NCBI GenBank assembly: GCA_026315105.1
Contig: CM048746.1
Location: forward strand, 140,784,730 to 140,848,729
Origin: Locusta migratoria
Lineage: Eukaryota; Arthropoda; Insecta; Orthoptera; Acrididae
DNA length: 64,000 nucleotides
Direction of reading: 5' to 3'
How positions within the stretch are numbered: position 1 is the stretch's first letter; the number at the start of each line of letters is the position of its first letter. The translations under genes were made by a program, and so were the position numbers. The notes below the pieces were generated by a model. That model was not told the DNA's origin. It saw nothing but the letters and a program-made list of their open reading frames with translations, and made no database searches. Shown here in pieces: positions 1-10,600 of the stretch.

Positions 1-13
1 TACACACACACAC

Positions 14-150
14 ACTCCCATACAAGGCAACACTCAACACAAATACCTTCAGAAAGGACTTCCTTATGCTTAAATTAACATTCGATGTTAACTAATTTCT
101 CTTTTTCAAAAACGCCTTTGTTCCCAATGCCATTCTGCATTTTATAGCAG
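14..150 (-). pseudogene. RTE-like LINE reverse transcriptase fragment
   Basis: Minus-strand reading gives a peptide ending in KAFLKKRN followed by an NINLS-like stretch. It aligns by eye, at DNA and protein level, with the same region of the longer copy at 51839-52868. The segment corresponds to the C-terminal part of the ORF after the RT catalytic box. It is cut at both ends: no catalytic motif and no 3' tail is present, and a (CAACAA)n run lies nearby at 228-244. Dead fragment; family assignment rests on the longer copy in this window. Confidence 0.75.
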
Positions 151-1283
151 TGATAAGACAGATGAAACAAAGCTTTTGAACAGGGTAGACTAGTATTAAA
201 AGTTGAGGAAAATACGTTCTTGCAAACAACAACAACAACAACAAATTTAAAAGGATCAAGAGGCCACTATTTTTATGCATAGCAACACTTGATAAAAAGA
301 CTTATAAATGCCAGTACTTTATCGCTACACAAGTAGAAGTCAACCATTAAGTGAGAAGCACGCGCGAATTGTGTTAACACCGTAAATGATACCACTGTCG
401 TAAAGACGCACTTCATGATCGGAATAAAGCCTTTTACTGGTGGGCAGGTGGGGGAGGTAGGGCCGACGCACGAGCTTTCCGAGTTCATATGGGGGAACAA
501 CAATGTCGTTTCTTGTGCCGATCTCCTGATCTCAAAGTATGTTGCAACCACACAATTAAGTAGTGAAGAAAGTGTTTCTCCGAGATTTTAACAGAAAGAA
601 CCTATTAAATGCCCACGTTCGCTGCTATAAATCCTACAAGTCTCAAGTCATAATTTAACAGTAACGGTAGTCGGAGATAAATTGTGCCCATTCCATAAGC
701 TATTACGCAGACAGCAGAGAGAGACAGAGAGAGATGACGGCAGGAAATGAACTCTGCCGGGCAGTGCGTTAAGCTGCAGACACACCAGTTGCTCGCCGTT
801 TCGCTGTTCTTTAATAAAGCACGCGGCGCTATGTTTTGCTGTGGGATGGGGCACAGCCCTTTCCTGCTCCATTACTGGCGCCAGTGCGGCCGCACGAGTT
901 CAGACGGTGCCACAACTGTGGCGCCCCCTCTGCCGCCGTCTACTGCGGCTAAGTGTAATCGCAAAAAAGGCGCGCCGCGTTTCCATTATTGCTAATAGAA
1001 TTGCTCCCGCCCGTCCCACGAAGCAGTCGAGGGACGGCCCTGTACAGCTCGCGCTGTCGATAACAGAGAACCGTAATGGCCACTGGTCTCGATTTCGTAG
1101 CGGGGGAGCCACAAGGCGCCTGCAGCAGCGCTAGTTACCGCTTCCCAGTCTTCTCTGACAAGTGGCGGAAGGCGAGGGAAAGCACCCCCCTGTCTAGCTT
1201 CCTAAGCTTTGTGCTCTTTACTGGTATTAGACGTGTATTTAGAGACCTCGATTAATGAAATGCGATGTGCAGTGTCCGTGTTC
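151..1283. other. No recognisable gene; GC-rich patch
   Basis: No coding region is supported. About 800-1140 is GC- and CpG-rich with short overlapping open frames on both strands, as expected by chance in GC-rich DNA. It holds the palindrome CTGGCGCCAG-like core at about 876-887, which recurs at about 11237 and 18187. A promoter or CpG island is possible but nothing shows one. Confidence 0.4.
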
Positions 1284-2265
1284 ATGCCTGCCAACCTTCA
1301 AGACATAAAAATCAGGAGATCCAGTTTAAAAAAACAAAACAAAACTGGAGATTCTTCAAAAAAATCGGGAGATATATTCTATGAGAAACTGCGGCTCGTT
1401 TTAGTATAAACCTTAATATCACCAATTTTAGCCTTTTCCTATCATTTCACAACGCTGTGAAATGAATACAAAAAATACTTGTATTAACCCAAATGTTGAT
1501 TACATCCTTGTTTGTAGCTAGTCCAGGTAAAGTGATTGATTTTTTTTATATATATATTTTTTTATTTTTGTGCTGTACTGCTACCTGGGAACATTTTACG
1601 GAACAAGTGACCCGTATGGTCATTGCATTTAATTGTTTAACCATACTCAAAAATAAACAACATAAATAAGCAATCTGCATCTATCCCACGATCACTTTCA
1701 CTATTATCAGCAATTTTTTTGTTATTGTTACTCACCCACTTTTCATTTTCTCTCTGTTTCTTTGTCTGCACGTATTCCGGTACATCGCTTTCTGCACAAT
1801 GTTATGTAGAAATATCAGATTGACAACGAGTACAAAATGTTAATGATGTTCTGAAAACTGCTTAAAAAACGATTATACTTCTTGCCATACTGGAACACGT
1901 ACCACCTAATCAAAATCCCATAATGATGTAAAATAGCTTTTTTACACAAAGTTGCCATTCTGCAATTTGCTCCCAACTATCCACTCAAAAGGTTTCCATC
2001 GATTAAAAAACCACTGAAGCGGTTTCACTTAGCTACAACGACAAAGCATCACATTCAAAAAGAGCACAACATCGAATACGCGGAAAGAGCAGAAATAATC
2101 ATTATACAAGTAATACATGAGCAAAGCACTTTTGACCATTGACCAAAATACGTATCTTGGGTCTTAAGGTTAAAAGCTAAAAATCAGGAGAAATGATGGC
2201 AAAATCAGGAGGCGGGAGAAAAATCAGGAGACTCCCGTCTAAATCGGAAGATTTGGCAGGTATGC
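1284..2265. mobile_element. Putative non-autonomous DNA transposon with 'ATCAGGAG' motifs
   Basis: The two ends are imperfect inverted repeats: CATGCCTGCCAAC on the left against GTTTGGCAGGTATG-type sequence on the right, followed inward by ATCAGGAGA-like motifs at about 1311, 2187, 2202 and 2222. The interior is AT-rich and has no transposase reading frame. I could not find a convincing target-site duplication, so the superfamily is unassigned. The boundaries come only from the inverted termini. Confidence 0.5.
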
Positions 2266-2442
2266 GAGTTTATTGATGGAGACAATGCAGATGTCCTTCA
2301 GACATGCAGATGTCCTTCACACATGTACGCATGCTTGTCTCAAGGACATTTGCATTTGTTCCAGCAACAGACAGGGGCACTACACATCTCATTTAAATGA
2401 GCCACTACAATGCTTGCGACAATAGGGTATTTAAATTATAAA

Positions 2443-3116
2443 CAGGGTGAATCACCTAACACTTGCACCGCAAATATTGTGAAAACGGAACGTGCGATTT
2501 ATGTGCGGTTTTCACAGAATGGATTGGTAGTTAGGGACTCTTATTTTTAGCCAACAAACATATTGCATAAAAATACCTTCAAATATTACAAATATGCAGT
2601 TTTTTTTAATGGAACAATGGTTGTCACTATCATGCACTGGAATTTTTGACACCAGCTGTGTACAAAGAATTTTGAATGACATTTTTATCACGTTTAATTT
2701 GGCAGCTACAACCGTTCAAAATTTCGAGAGCGGAGGCTGCTATAGAGTAGCCGACTGGCTAGTCCCTGGGGCACGGCCCACTGTCTCATGACCACCATCC
2801 AGTCAGCTACGCTGTCGTAGCCTCCGCCCCCAAAACTTTGGTTGTAGCTGCCAAACTGAACGTGATAAAAATGTCATTCAAAATTCTCTGTACACAGTTG
2901 GTGTCAAAAAGTCCAGTGCATGATAGAAACAACCATTGATCCATTTGAAAAATTGTATGTTTGCATAAAAAATACACTTTCTAGGTGCTTTTACAATCTG
3001 TTATTTGGCTAACAATACGAGTCCTTGACTACCAATCCATTCTGTAAATTCCGCACATCAATCGCACTTTCCGTTTGCGCAATATTTGCGGTGCAAGTGT
3101 TGGGTGATTCACCCTG
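2443..3116. mobile_element. 674-bp foldback MITE
   Basis: This is a near-complete palindrome. The left arm (2443 to about 2775) starts CAGGGTGAATCACC and is matched along its length by the inverse of the right arm (about 2795-3116), which ends GGTGATTCACCCTG. The loop is only tens of bases. A TA follows the right end and AA precedes the left, compatible with a decayed TA target duplication and hence Tc1/mariner-type mobilisation. It encodes no protein. Transcripts would form a long hairpin. Confidence 0.8.
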
Positions 3117-3118
3117 TA

Positions 3119-4130
3119 CATGTGGCGTCTGTTCCTTTGGACGTGTCCGAAAGAACAGACGTTACTTTTGATCTAGCAGTTATTATCTATTCATGTTCAC
3201 GGAATGTATGACAGTAAATGCGAATGGGTAAAGTTGAAAATGTATACCCAGCCGGGACTCTAAACCGGGTCTCCTGCTTTCTAGGCAGTTGTGCTCATAG
3301 GCGGATCCAAGCGTGGAGGGGGAGGGGAGCGGCAGAGGCCGAAGGGTCGTCCGAATCTCCCCCAGTAGCTCTTTTTTTTTTTTAAGAATGCTACCACTGC
3401 ACTGAGTCTTCGAAACTGCGGGACTTTTGTTTGATTTGCCGTGGGGTAAAAAGGGGTGGCTGGTACTGGAGTCTTTCTACTGAGCCAGAGTTTAGCTGAC
3501 GATGAAAAATTCTTTCACCGCCGCCCCCCCCCCCCCCCCCAACAGGCCGACCTGGATCCGCCCCTGCTTGTGCTGATCTCTATAGCACTGGGGGGACAAC
3601 GATCACCACACCTGCACTGAACTACTCAAGTACGCCTCCCGTCAGATACAGGTTCTCAACTTTACCTCTGTCCACTGGAACTCGAAGTTACTGTAAACTA
3701 ATTCCCGTAAGAGTAAAAGCCTAGGAGTGTCTCCGCACTGAAGAAAGGATCATTGTCCGTCATCAGCATATATATATATGGCGTCTGTTCTTTCGGAAAT
3801 GTCCGAATGCCTTTGACGGGCAATGATCCTTTCTTCAGTGCTGAGGCACTACTAGGTCCTTACTTTTACGGGAACTAGTTCACAGTAACTACGAGTTTTA
3901 GTTCTAGTGGGCAGGGTAAAGTTGAGAATTTGTATCTTATGGGAGGCGTACTTGAGTAGTTCTGTGCAGGTGTGATGATCGCTGTGTCGCCAGTGGTGTA
4001 GAAGTCAGTGCAACTGCCTACAAAGCAGGAGACCCCGGTTTGAGTGCCGACTGGGTACACATTTTCAACTTTACCCATTCGCAGTTAATGTCATACATTC
4101 CGTGAATAGGTTATCTTCGTATATATAAAT
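3119..4130. repeat. Foldback element, arms about 3200-3757 and 3812-4110
   Basis: The two arms are inverted copies. For example GGATCATTGTCCGTCA on the left mirrors TGACGGGCAATGATCC on the right around a centre near 3790, and both arms carry a GGGTAAAGTTGA block. Motifs GGCGTCTGTTC(C/T)TT occur at 3122 and 3780. The left arm is longer because a hAT element lies in it. A relative of the outer sequence (GTCTGTTCC.GGAACAGACGCCACAT) occurs inside the hAT at 44490-45414. Confidence 0.75.
3296..3566. mobile_element. Small non-autonomous hAT element
   Basis: The right end is TGGATCCGCCCCTG and the left end is CATAGGCGGATCCA, an inverted pair with slight decay. Flanks GTTGTGCT (3288-3295) and CTTGTGCT (3567-3574) are 8-bp target duplications with one mismatch, diagnostic for hAT. 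The opposite arm of the host foldback (about 3960-4020) keeps the empty site. Interior is non-coding, with an 18-base C run at about 3523-3540. Confidence 0.85.
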
Positions 4131-4265
4131 ATCTTCTGAATTGTTGTCATTCTGAATAATTACAACACTCAAATTGCATGTTCGTTCATTTTTCTCACGA
4201 AACATTTGGTACTTTTATGTAATTAATTTTGTAAAGAAAAAAATTAAATTTCAAGATTCGCCCAC

Positions 4266-4620
4266 GTGATCGAAAACGTTTTGTTACTAACAGAGGAAAT
4301 GATGCACGAGTTGGAATGGAAATCATTCAAACAAAGGCGTGATTCGTTGCGGCGAAATGTATTTGCAAAATTTCTTTCACAAACTTTGTCTTCAGAATGC
4401 GAACGTATATTGTTCGCACCCACCTACATAGGAAGACATGATCATGAAAATAAAATAAGAGAAGAGAAATCACAAGGAAAGCAGGAAGACTTAGGTATTC
4501 CTTTTTACTTAGGCGCTATTAGAGAACGGAATTGTAGAGAAAAATTATAAAAGTGGTTCGATAAACTCTCTACCATTCACCTCAATGTGACTTGCAGAGT
4601 ATTTATGTAGGTGTAGAATT
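4266..4620 (+). pseudogene. Jockey-like LINE 3' end
   Basis: The 94-codon frame reads HELEWKSFKQRRDSLRR then PTYIGRHDHENKIREEKS, the C-terminal region of the LINE ORF2 seen also at 14592-15438, 19786-20985 and 26540-28325. It ends with a stop and the typical 3' UTR phrase (GTGACTTGCAGAGTATTTATGTAG). RT motifs are absent, so this is a 5'-truncated copy. It abuts a different LINE end at 4625, giving two LINE tails in the same orientation. There is no sign of function. Confidence 0.85.
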
Positions 4621-4624
4621 TAAC

Positions 4625-5330
4625 TTTTTGTGTGTTATCTTAAGAACCTCCCCTGTACCCTGGCTTCCTGCCCTGTGTCATATTGCTCCACCATACATTC
4701 GCAGACAAGAACACTTCCTAAGACAATACCAAAAAATATTAGCAAATCTTAATCTGCCTGTCCACGAAGACATACCTGACATAGCTCGGAAGAGACTGAA
4801 ATCTATCTCTCGTTCACTTCGTACTGCAGAACGACTACTGGCAGAAAAATGGACAAATGTAGGGATTACTGAGAGTCCCCTACACCTTGGATCCTACTAC
4901 GATGATACCAGGAATGAAAATGACTCGCCACGAATGGAAGATACTTAACAGAATAAGAACCTTACCGGCGTCTGTCTGGATGCAACTTACATATGGGGAA
5001 TTGCTTAATCAGCGTCCTGTGACTGGGGGGGAACCTCGTCAGGCCATCCAACACATTAGAACCACATACCCGACGAGATTATTTCCGGAAGAACCATCCG
5101 ATTTCTACCAAGCTGGAGACACGGCGTTTAACTGTATAAATGGCATCGATATTAAAATATAATATAGTTATAATTGTAAATACCTTAGATATTATACATA
5201 TGTATGCGTATATACTTGTTTGTCCTCAAACTGCACAATGTCCCTTGTATTACGTTTGAGCCAATATCTGTACTTTATTTTTGTGTTATTGTCATTTGAT
5301 CACACGCTAAATAAAGTATTTTCTAATTTT
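4625..5330 (+). pseudogene. Second LINE family, C-terminal ORF2 fragment and 3' UTR
   Basis: The translation contains WLPALCHIAPPYIRRQ, then a block rich in KRLKS/LRTAERLL, then (another frame) NRIRTLPASVW and RQAIQHIRTTYPT. From knowledge of arthropod non-LTR elements these are hallmarks of the post-RT C-terminal domain (LCHIAPP, LNRIRT, and a degraded cysteine/histidine motif). A frameshift near 4890-4930 separates the blocks. The coding part ends at about 5162 and an AT-rich tail with AATAAAG follows. The 5' part and RT are missing. It is a different lineage from the jockey-like copy just upstream. Confidence 0.75.
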
Positions 5331-5741
5331 AACAACTGCTGGGGATTTCAGTATTAAAGGATGAAGAAGAACGGTTGTGGTTGGCCGAAAAAAAAAAAGT
5401 TATATTTAAAAATATAAAAAGCATTGCAGTTGACGAAATTAAAAAAAAAATAATAATAATAATGCCACGCAACAATTCCATCACACTTATTCCTGCGTCT
5501 CTATATAGGCACTGACAACGCTCCATTGTGGCTTTCGAAAAGTTCGGCTTCACGTAAGTCATACGAAGATCATACAACGTTAGCCGATCTCCACCACGTC
5601 GCAACTTGTGCGAAAGAACCCAGATCCAATAGTGTTAGCTTAGTGTTGTGTATTGATCGCAAGTATTTAGATAGCGTTCTTGCTGCGCGTTTTTCTTTCG
5701 TTAGCATGTGTGATGAAATGTGGTTTAAGAGGACAGACCAA
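5331..5741. other. No recognisable feature
   Basis: AT-rich sequence with A-runs and an (AAT)n stretch at about 5448-5462. The overlapping short open frames on both strands match no family I recognise. Confidence 0.4.
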
Positions 5742-5855
5742 TGTTCAAATGTTTGTGGAGCTTATGGGACTTAACTACGGGTCATTAGTCCCTAAACTTA
5801 TGAACTAGCTTATACTAAAGACGGTACAAACATCCATTCCCCGGTGGAGGGGGGG
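5742..5855 (-). mobile_element. SINE-A, tail and partial head
   Basis: Minus-strand tail with the family phrase (AGGGACTAATGACCC) and a partial CCATGC-like head boundary. It is truncated before the tRNA-like B box and ends in a G-run at about 5848-5859. Confidence 0.8.
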
Positions 5856-6451
5856 GGGGGCAGAAATGAATTGGAATCGAAACAAATCAAGGAAAAAGCC
5901 ACAAAAGTAATCGGAAGTAAATTGGCCAGTTGCGGCAGTTTGGCACCGGCCAACTTTTCAGACGTTACGCTGAACGCTCTGACTGGAGAAAAATGGCTCC
6001 GGCGCGAGGTGTCAACCAGGAAGTAATTTTAATCTTACTAGTAGTTGAAAACAATGATGTGTGTAGCTTTGTATACAAATAATAGGAGGGGTAGAACCGC
6101 AGCAATGTCGTTGTCAGCTGGCAGGATTTAGTGACAGTCAGACGGGGTGTCTTTTGGACTGCGCTGGTGCCGGGGCAGCCCCGCGTGGCGTGGCGTCGCG
6201 CTGTCGCTGCTTTCTCTTTCCCTGTGTGCGGCCTTCACGCTTCCGCGGGCATTTCGAGCCGCCGAGCTGCCGGCACGCAGGGTCGATATCCGCCGGCCGC
6301 CGGCCGCCGATCTTCAGCAGCCCTGGAGCCGAGGCGGAAGCCCTCCCCACCACCCACCCTCCAGTGGCAACTCCAGTGGGGGCCACACTTCACAACAACG
6401 TGACCTAAGTCATGGAACAGCGACATGCAAGGAAACAGGTTGTCATATTTA
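5856..6451. other. No gene; GC-rich patch
   Basis: About 6150-6390 is GC- and CpG-rich, giving overlapping open frames on both strands without domain features. It may be a CpG-rich regulatory or transcribed segment, but I see no splice, promoter or protein evidence. Confidence 0.4.
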
Positions 6452-6686
6452 TACAGGGTGTTACAAAAAGGTACGGCCAAACTTTCAGGAAACATTCCTC
6501 ACACACAAAGAAAGAAAATGTTTTGTGGACATGTGTCTCAAAACGCTTAATTTCCACGTTAGAGCTCATTTTAGTATTTCTCTTTAAATGTAAATTGAAA
6601 TAATTCGTGCAGACAATTGTCAAAATACCCAATTGTTTCGTTACTATGTACTGTACTTCCTCGATTCACCGCCAGTTGGCCCAATT

Positions 6687-6879
6687 CAAATGTTTGTAAA
6701 TCTATCGGACCAAACTGCGTGGTCATCAGTCCGTAGCTTACAAACTACTTAAACCTAGGTAAACTAACCTAAGGACAAACACACACACACACGCCCCAGG
6801 GACGGCTCGAACCTCCACGGCGAGCAACCGCGCGCTCCGCAGCGAGACGCTTTAGACCGCTCGGCTACTCCACCGCGGC
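6687..6879 (-). mobile_element. SINE-B inserted in the Tc1/mariner element
   Basis: Complete minus-strand copy. The tail lies on the left and the tRNA-like head on the right (inverse of CCGCGGTGGAGTAGCCGAG). It is bounded by the perfect 11-bp duplication TTGGCCCAATT at 6676-6686 and 6880-6890. It is therefore younger than the host element. Confidence 0.95.
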
Positions 6880-7030
6880 TTGGCCCAATTGAAGGAAACT
6901 AATGTTGACTTCAGTGCTTGTGTTCACATGCGACTCATTGCTCTACAGTACTAGCATCAAGCACATCAGTACGTAGCATCAACTTGTTAGTGTTCATCAC
7001 TAACGTGGTTTTGCAGTCAGTGCAACGTTT

Positions 7031-7312
7031 ACAAAAGCGGAGTTGGCAGATGCCCATTTGATGTGTGGATTAGCACGCTTCTCAACAACAGATTCGGTGA
7101 CCGATGGATTGGTAGAGACGGACCAATTCCATGGCCTCCACGCTCTCCTGACCTCAACCCTCTTGACTATCATTTATGGGGGCATCTGAAAGCTCTTGTC
7201 TACGCAACCCCGGTACCAAATGTAGAGACTCTTCGTGCTCGTATTGTGGACGGCTGTGATACAATACGCCATTCTCCGGGGCTGCATCAGGGATCCCAAG
7301 CAACGGAGGGTG
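7031..7312 (+). pseudogene. Tc1/mariner transposase, N- and C-terminal ends joined
   Basis: The 5' part reads TKAELADAHLMCGLAR-like N-terminal residues. It jumps directly at about 7075-7080 to the C-terminal third: NRFGDRWIGRDG, then WPPRSPDLNPLDYHLWGHLK, which is the conserved block around the last catalytic aspartate/glutamate region of IS630-type transposases. The helix-turn-helix and first catalytic aspartates are missing, so an internal deletion made a non-autonomous derivative. A full transposase of this kind would be about 340-400 residues; only about 90 remain. It may still be mobilised in trans, since the termini are well preserved. Confidence 0.85.
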
Positions 7313-7822
7313 GATGAATGTATCCTCGTTAACGGAGGACATTTTGAACATTTCCTGTAACTAAGTGTTTGAAGTCACACTGGTACGTTCTGTTGCTGTG
7401 TGTTTCCATTCCATGGTTAATGTGATTTGAAGAGAAGTAATAAAACGAGCTCTAACACGGCAATTAAACGTTTCCGGACACATGTCCACATAACGTATTT
7501 TCTTTCTTTGTGTGTGATGAATGTTTCCTGAAAGTTTGGCCGTACCTTTTTGTAATACCCTGTATAAAGTCAAAGAACATGACCATCAATGTCTTCGGTG
7601 CTCTTAATTTATTCATGAATAGAGCTATCTGAATTAAACGTGATTTATATTTGCGCATTTTGATGTAAAAGATTTTATTGCTCAGGAAAAAAACTTAATA
7701 CTTTAGATTAAAACACGATCTAAAATTCCAAAATACAGTGATGTCAGCAGTTGTGTGTAATTATGTGCCGGCTACCACCTGTTTGTAAGATGGACTCATT
7801 TGTGATGTATGGGTGAACTGCA

Positions 7823-7928
7823 GCCGGCTGCGGTGGCCGAGGGGACTAAGGCGCTCCAGTCACGATCTGCACGGCCCTGATGACCCCGTAGTTAAGTCTC
7901 AGACTATACAAACATTTGAACATTTTTT
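7823..7928 (+). mobile_element. SINE-A with internal deletion
   Basis: The head GGTGGCCGAGGGGACTAAGG (A box) is present. Sequence jumps from CACGGCC straight to CTGATGACCCC, losing the B box and most of the body. Perfect duplication GGTGAACTGCA at 7812-7822 and 7929-7939 proves that this is one insertion. Confidence 0.95.
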
Positions 7929-8044
7929 GGTGAACTGCATGATGAAACACCGTATGGTATAAGATTTTCAATTCTGGAGACGTATTGTGTGTATTACAGG
8001 TTTGTCGATCATGGGAGACAGAGCTGAACTAATCTTCCAGCTTC

Positions 8045-8236
8045 AACTACCGCGCGGCAAAGGCCACGTGGTTCTAGGCACCATGACATCTCCCGTCGGA
8101 GATTCGAGTCCCCCATCGGACTTTACTGTGTATCGCGTCCATAGCGTAATGTAAAAACTTAGTTTAGGTAAATAATAAATTTAAGGACCGATGACCGCAG
8201 TAGTTTAGTCCCACAGCATTACAAACATTTGAACGT
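8045..8236 (+). mobile_element. SINE-B, diverged
   Basis: A degraded tRNA-like head with B-box-like GGAGATTCGAGTCC at about 8098 is followed by the family tail (GGACCGATGACCGCAGTAG) and ACAAACATTTGAACG. No clear target duplication. Old copy. Confidence 0.8.
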
Positions 8237-9225
8237 CTTAATTTTCCAGCTATAGCAGTGAATTGATGTCGCAAAACGTCGAGCAATGCGCAGTCCTCCA
8301 CGAAATGAGCGTACAGAGAGTCTGCAGCTCCTACCAGGGATCGACACGCAATTCCTTTCAGCTAACTCCACAGACAAAAGCCTTTTCACAGAATCTATCG
8401 TTCAGAAGCCGACAGCCAATAATGACACCAGTAGCAGCTCCGTGGCGCATGTTAATACACATTCCATCGTACTGATAAAAGCACTTCTAGAAGATAATGT
8501 AGAGAATTCGGAGTTCTTTTAGGAGTCGCAGAAACTAAACACCCACGCCGAAACGTGGTTTTCAAATAAGTTCATACTATATACTGACTACCTGTATGTG
8601 CTGACATGTGTCTTGAAACTTCAACCGTATCTTTTAATACAACGTAAATAATCAAAGGCTTCACTGACTCGTGAATGGATATAACAGCAATTGTAAAAAA
8701 ATGTGAACTTATCGAAACTTTGAGAAAGGTGCGCAATGCCTCACGAATAACATGTTTACTTAACTGCAAGATCCTTTCTTAACGGTACCTACAAGTTTCC
8801 TCAGCCTTCTCCTATCGCCGAGGCCACGGCAGGTATGAGTTAGAGAGATTCCTCAAAAGCATACAATACCCTCTACACGCTCCAGCGATCAAAGGATCCT
8901 GGAGAAAAGTAATATGCGATAAAATAAAACCAGACCTGTCAAAATATTGTTATGTGCCGAGGATGAGAGAATTTGTTCTATAGAAAATTCATTACTGCAA
9001 AATAGCTATTCATGTATGAAAAAATCCGTTGCTAGTAACTATTTCTAAATACAGGAAAATGTAAGGTGAGGTAGGTAGGAAAAAGATGCTCATAGAACTC
9101 TAATACAACGTATGTAATGAGCTGCTTGGCACATTAGCTTCGATTAAATGTCGTATTGTAGCGTTGCAAATAATAATGATTTCGCGTGACTCAGTGACCT
9201 GGTACAAATCTTTCAACTGGACGCC
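8237..9225. other. No recognisable feature
   Basis: About 1 kb of AT-rich sequence with only short open frames. I recognise no coding motif or repeat. Confidence 0.4.
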
Positions 9226-9460
9226 ACTTCGGCGACTTACGTGTCCCTAGCCTACCCCAGTTATCCAAACGGGGAAAGGGGACCTACAGTTTAACGTATT
9301 ATCAGCACCAAATGTCGTTTCTGGGGGCTCCTCACATCGTTGGGAGGCAAAAACTGAAAAGTCCGTGACCCGACCGGGTTTCGAATCGGCGACCCTTCTT
9401 TTACCAGTCAAGCGCTTTACCCCGAAGACCACCAGGCTCGACAGCGCGGCAAATAGCACA
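9226..9460 (-). mobile_element. SINE-C (tRNA-derived), minus copy
   Basis: The inverse strand shows a tRNA-like head with a B box seen here as GGGTTTCGAATCGGCG and the family phrase GTTAAACTGTAGGTCCCC inward. It faces the plus-strand copy at 9541, making an inverted pair. It is the most diverged of the SINE-C copies. Confidence 0.7.
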
Positions 9461-9540
9461 CAGAAGCAACTCAGAAGCGGGATTTTACGAGGTACAGCCA
9501 GAAAGTGAGTTTTCCTATTTTTAAAAGCACAGTTAAAGGT

Positions 9541-9860
9541 GCGGCTCGGTTGCACAGTGGTAGAGTGCCAGACTACAAATCCAAAGGTCGCGGCTTCGAT
9601 CCCCGCCAGGTCCTGGGATTTTTATCTGTCACCACTGGAAGTGTTGCCAATGTGAAAAAACCGAGTACCATCGTGGTTCGGAACCCACGTTAAACTGTAG
9701 GTCTCCCAATAACTGGCTGGGTAAGTTAGTTCGAAGGTGGGAGGAAAGCAACGTCATACCACCTCCAAACGGGACAATGCCTAGTAAAGAACTCTAGTGT
9801 TCAATCTCCGGATTGTGGACTGCTTTACCTTTAGTTCAACAAGAGTTGTTGTAATGTTTG
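9541..9860 (+). mobile_element. SINE-C (tRNA-derived), plus copy
   Basis: The head is GGTTGCACAGTGGTAGAGTG (A box) and GGCTTCGATCCCCGCC (B box). A family body follows, with CACGTTAAACTGTAGGTC, AACTGGCTGGGTAAG, CATACCACCTCCAAAC and GCCTAGTAAAG. The same body occurs at 51518-51827 (minus) and 53709-53880 (plus). It is a tRNA-derived SINE family distinct from A and B. Confidence 0.85.
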
Positions 9861-10004
9861 AGCCATTTTCCGATAGTCTCCAAAAGAACTGAGATGCTTC
9901 TCGTATAGTGGGATCAAATTTTGTATAACTGTGTCGTAGAAGTCTGTCGCCTGTAATTGGAGCTAGTGTGTTAGATTGGTCTTCAGCTCTTCGGTATTGT
10001 CAAA

Positions 10005-10252
10005 ACGGTGACCGGAGGACAGGCATCTTTGAGGAGCAAGAAAAGATGGAAATCGTTGGAAAGAATGCTTACTGCAAGTGTTGTGCTACGGCACGACAAT
10101 GCTCTTCCCGATACAGTTCGGAGCACACCAAATGTTTTGCAGAGATTCGGCTGGGAGCTGTTTGATCACAGTCGTGATCTTGCTTCCGTGCAATTTCCAT
10201 ACTTTCTTGCACGTCAAGCAAGTTCTGTCGCGCGGCCTGTGACCAACTGAAA
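10005..10252 (+). pseudogene. Mariner transposase fragment
   Basis: The frame reads KKRWKSLERML, then VVLRHDNALPDTVRST, then RFGWELFDHSRDLASVQF. This matches the mariner DDE core: the HDNA(R)PH block holding the second catalytic aspartate, followed by the GWE.(L/F)DHPPYSPDLAPSDF block with the third. Here the PPYSPDL segment is degraded to SRDLASV. About 80 of some 345 residues remain. No terminal inverted repeats could be assigned. Clearly dead. Confidence 0.75.
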
Positions 10253-10433
10253 TTGGGACTGACCAATCAAGTGTAGGGATCAACTGATATGGACCTCGAG
10301 AGACACATGCGTGCATGTAGTACAGTTAGCTAAGCCACTAAACTGGGGCGTCTGCTGCCATAGTGCGAGGTTACGTTCGTCGTACATCCAATATTGAGTT
10401 ATGCGGTTATTTCATGCAGTGTTGGTTGTCTAA

Positions 10434-10534
10434 AATGTTCAAATGATTCTATATCTATGGGACTTTATTAACTTTTCTGGTTGTTAGTCCACAGACTTAC
10501 AAACTACTTAAACTAAATTAAACTAACCTAAAGG

Positions 10535-10593
<59 letters not shown>

Positions 10594-10600
10594 TACGCGC
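10434..10600 (-). mobile_element. SINE-B tail with expanded (CA)n
   Basis: Minus-strand SINE-B tail ending in AACTAACCTAAAGGCCA. It continues into a (CA)n tract at about 10535-10590, where normal copies have a short CACACA before the head. The head is lost. The microsatellite probably grew from the SINE's own CA run. Confidence 0.8.

Larger units (their letters stand above)
6454..7562. mobile_element. Tc1/mariner-superfamily element, internally deleted
   Basis: Terminal inverted repeats of about 140 bp start CAGGGTGTTACAAAAAGG and end in the inverse at 7562. Both ends are flanked by TA (6452-6453 and 7563-7564), the standard IS630/Tc1/mariner target duplication. Left and right repeats remain very similar, for example in the block CAAACTTTCAGGAAACATTC. 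Inside lie a shortened transposase (7031-7312) and a SINE (6687-6879). Confidence 0.9.

Noticed and set aside
6147..6587. 146-codon plus frame with a signal-peptide-like start
   Set aside because: It runs from a GC-rich patch straight into the terminal repeat of a Tc1/mariner element, so it is fortuitous.
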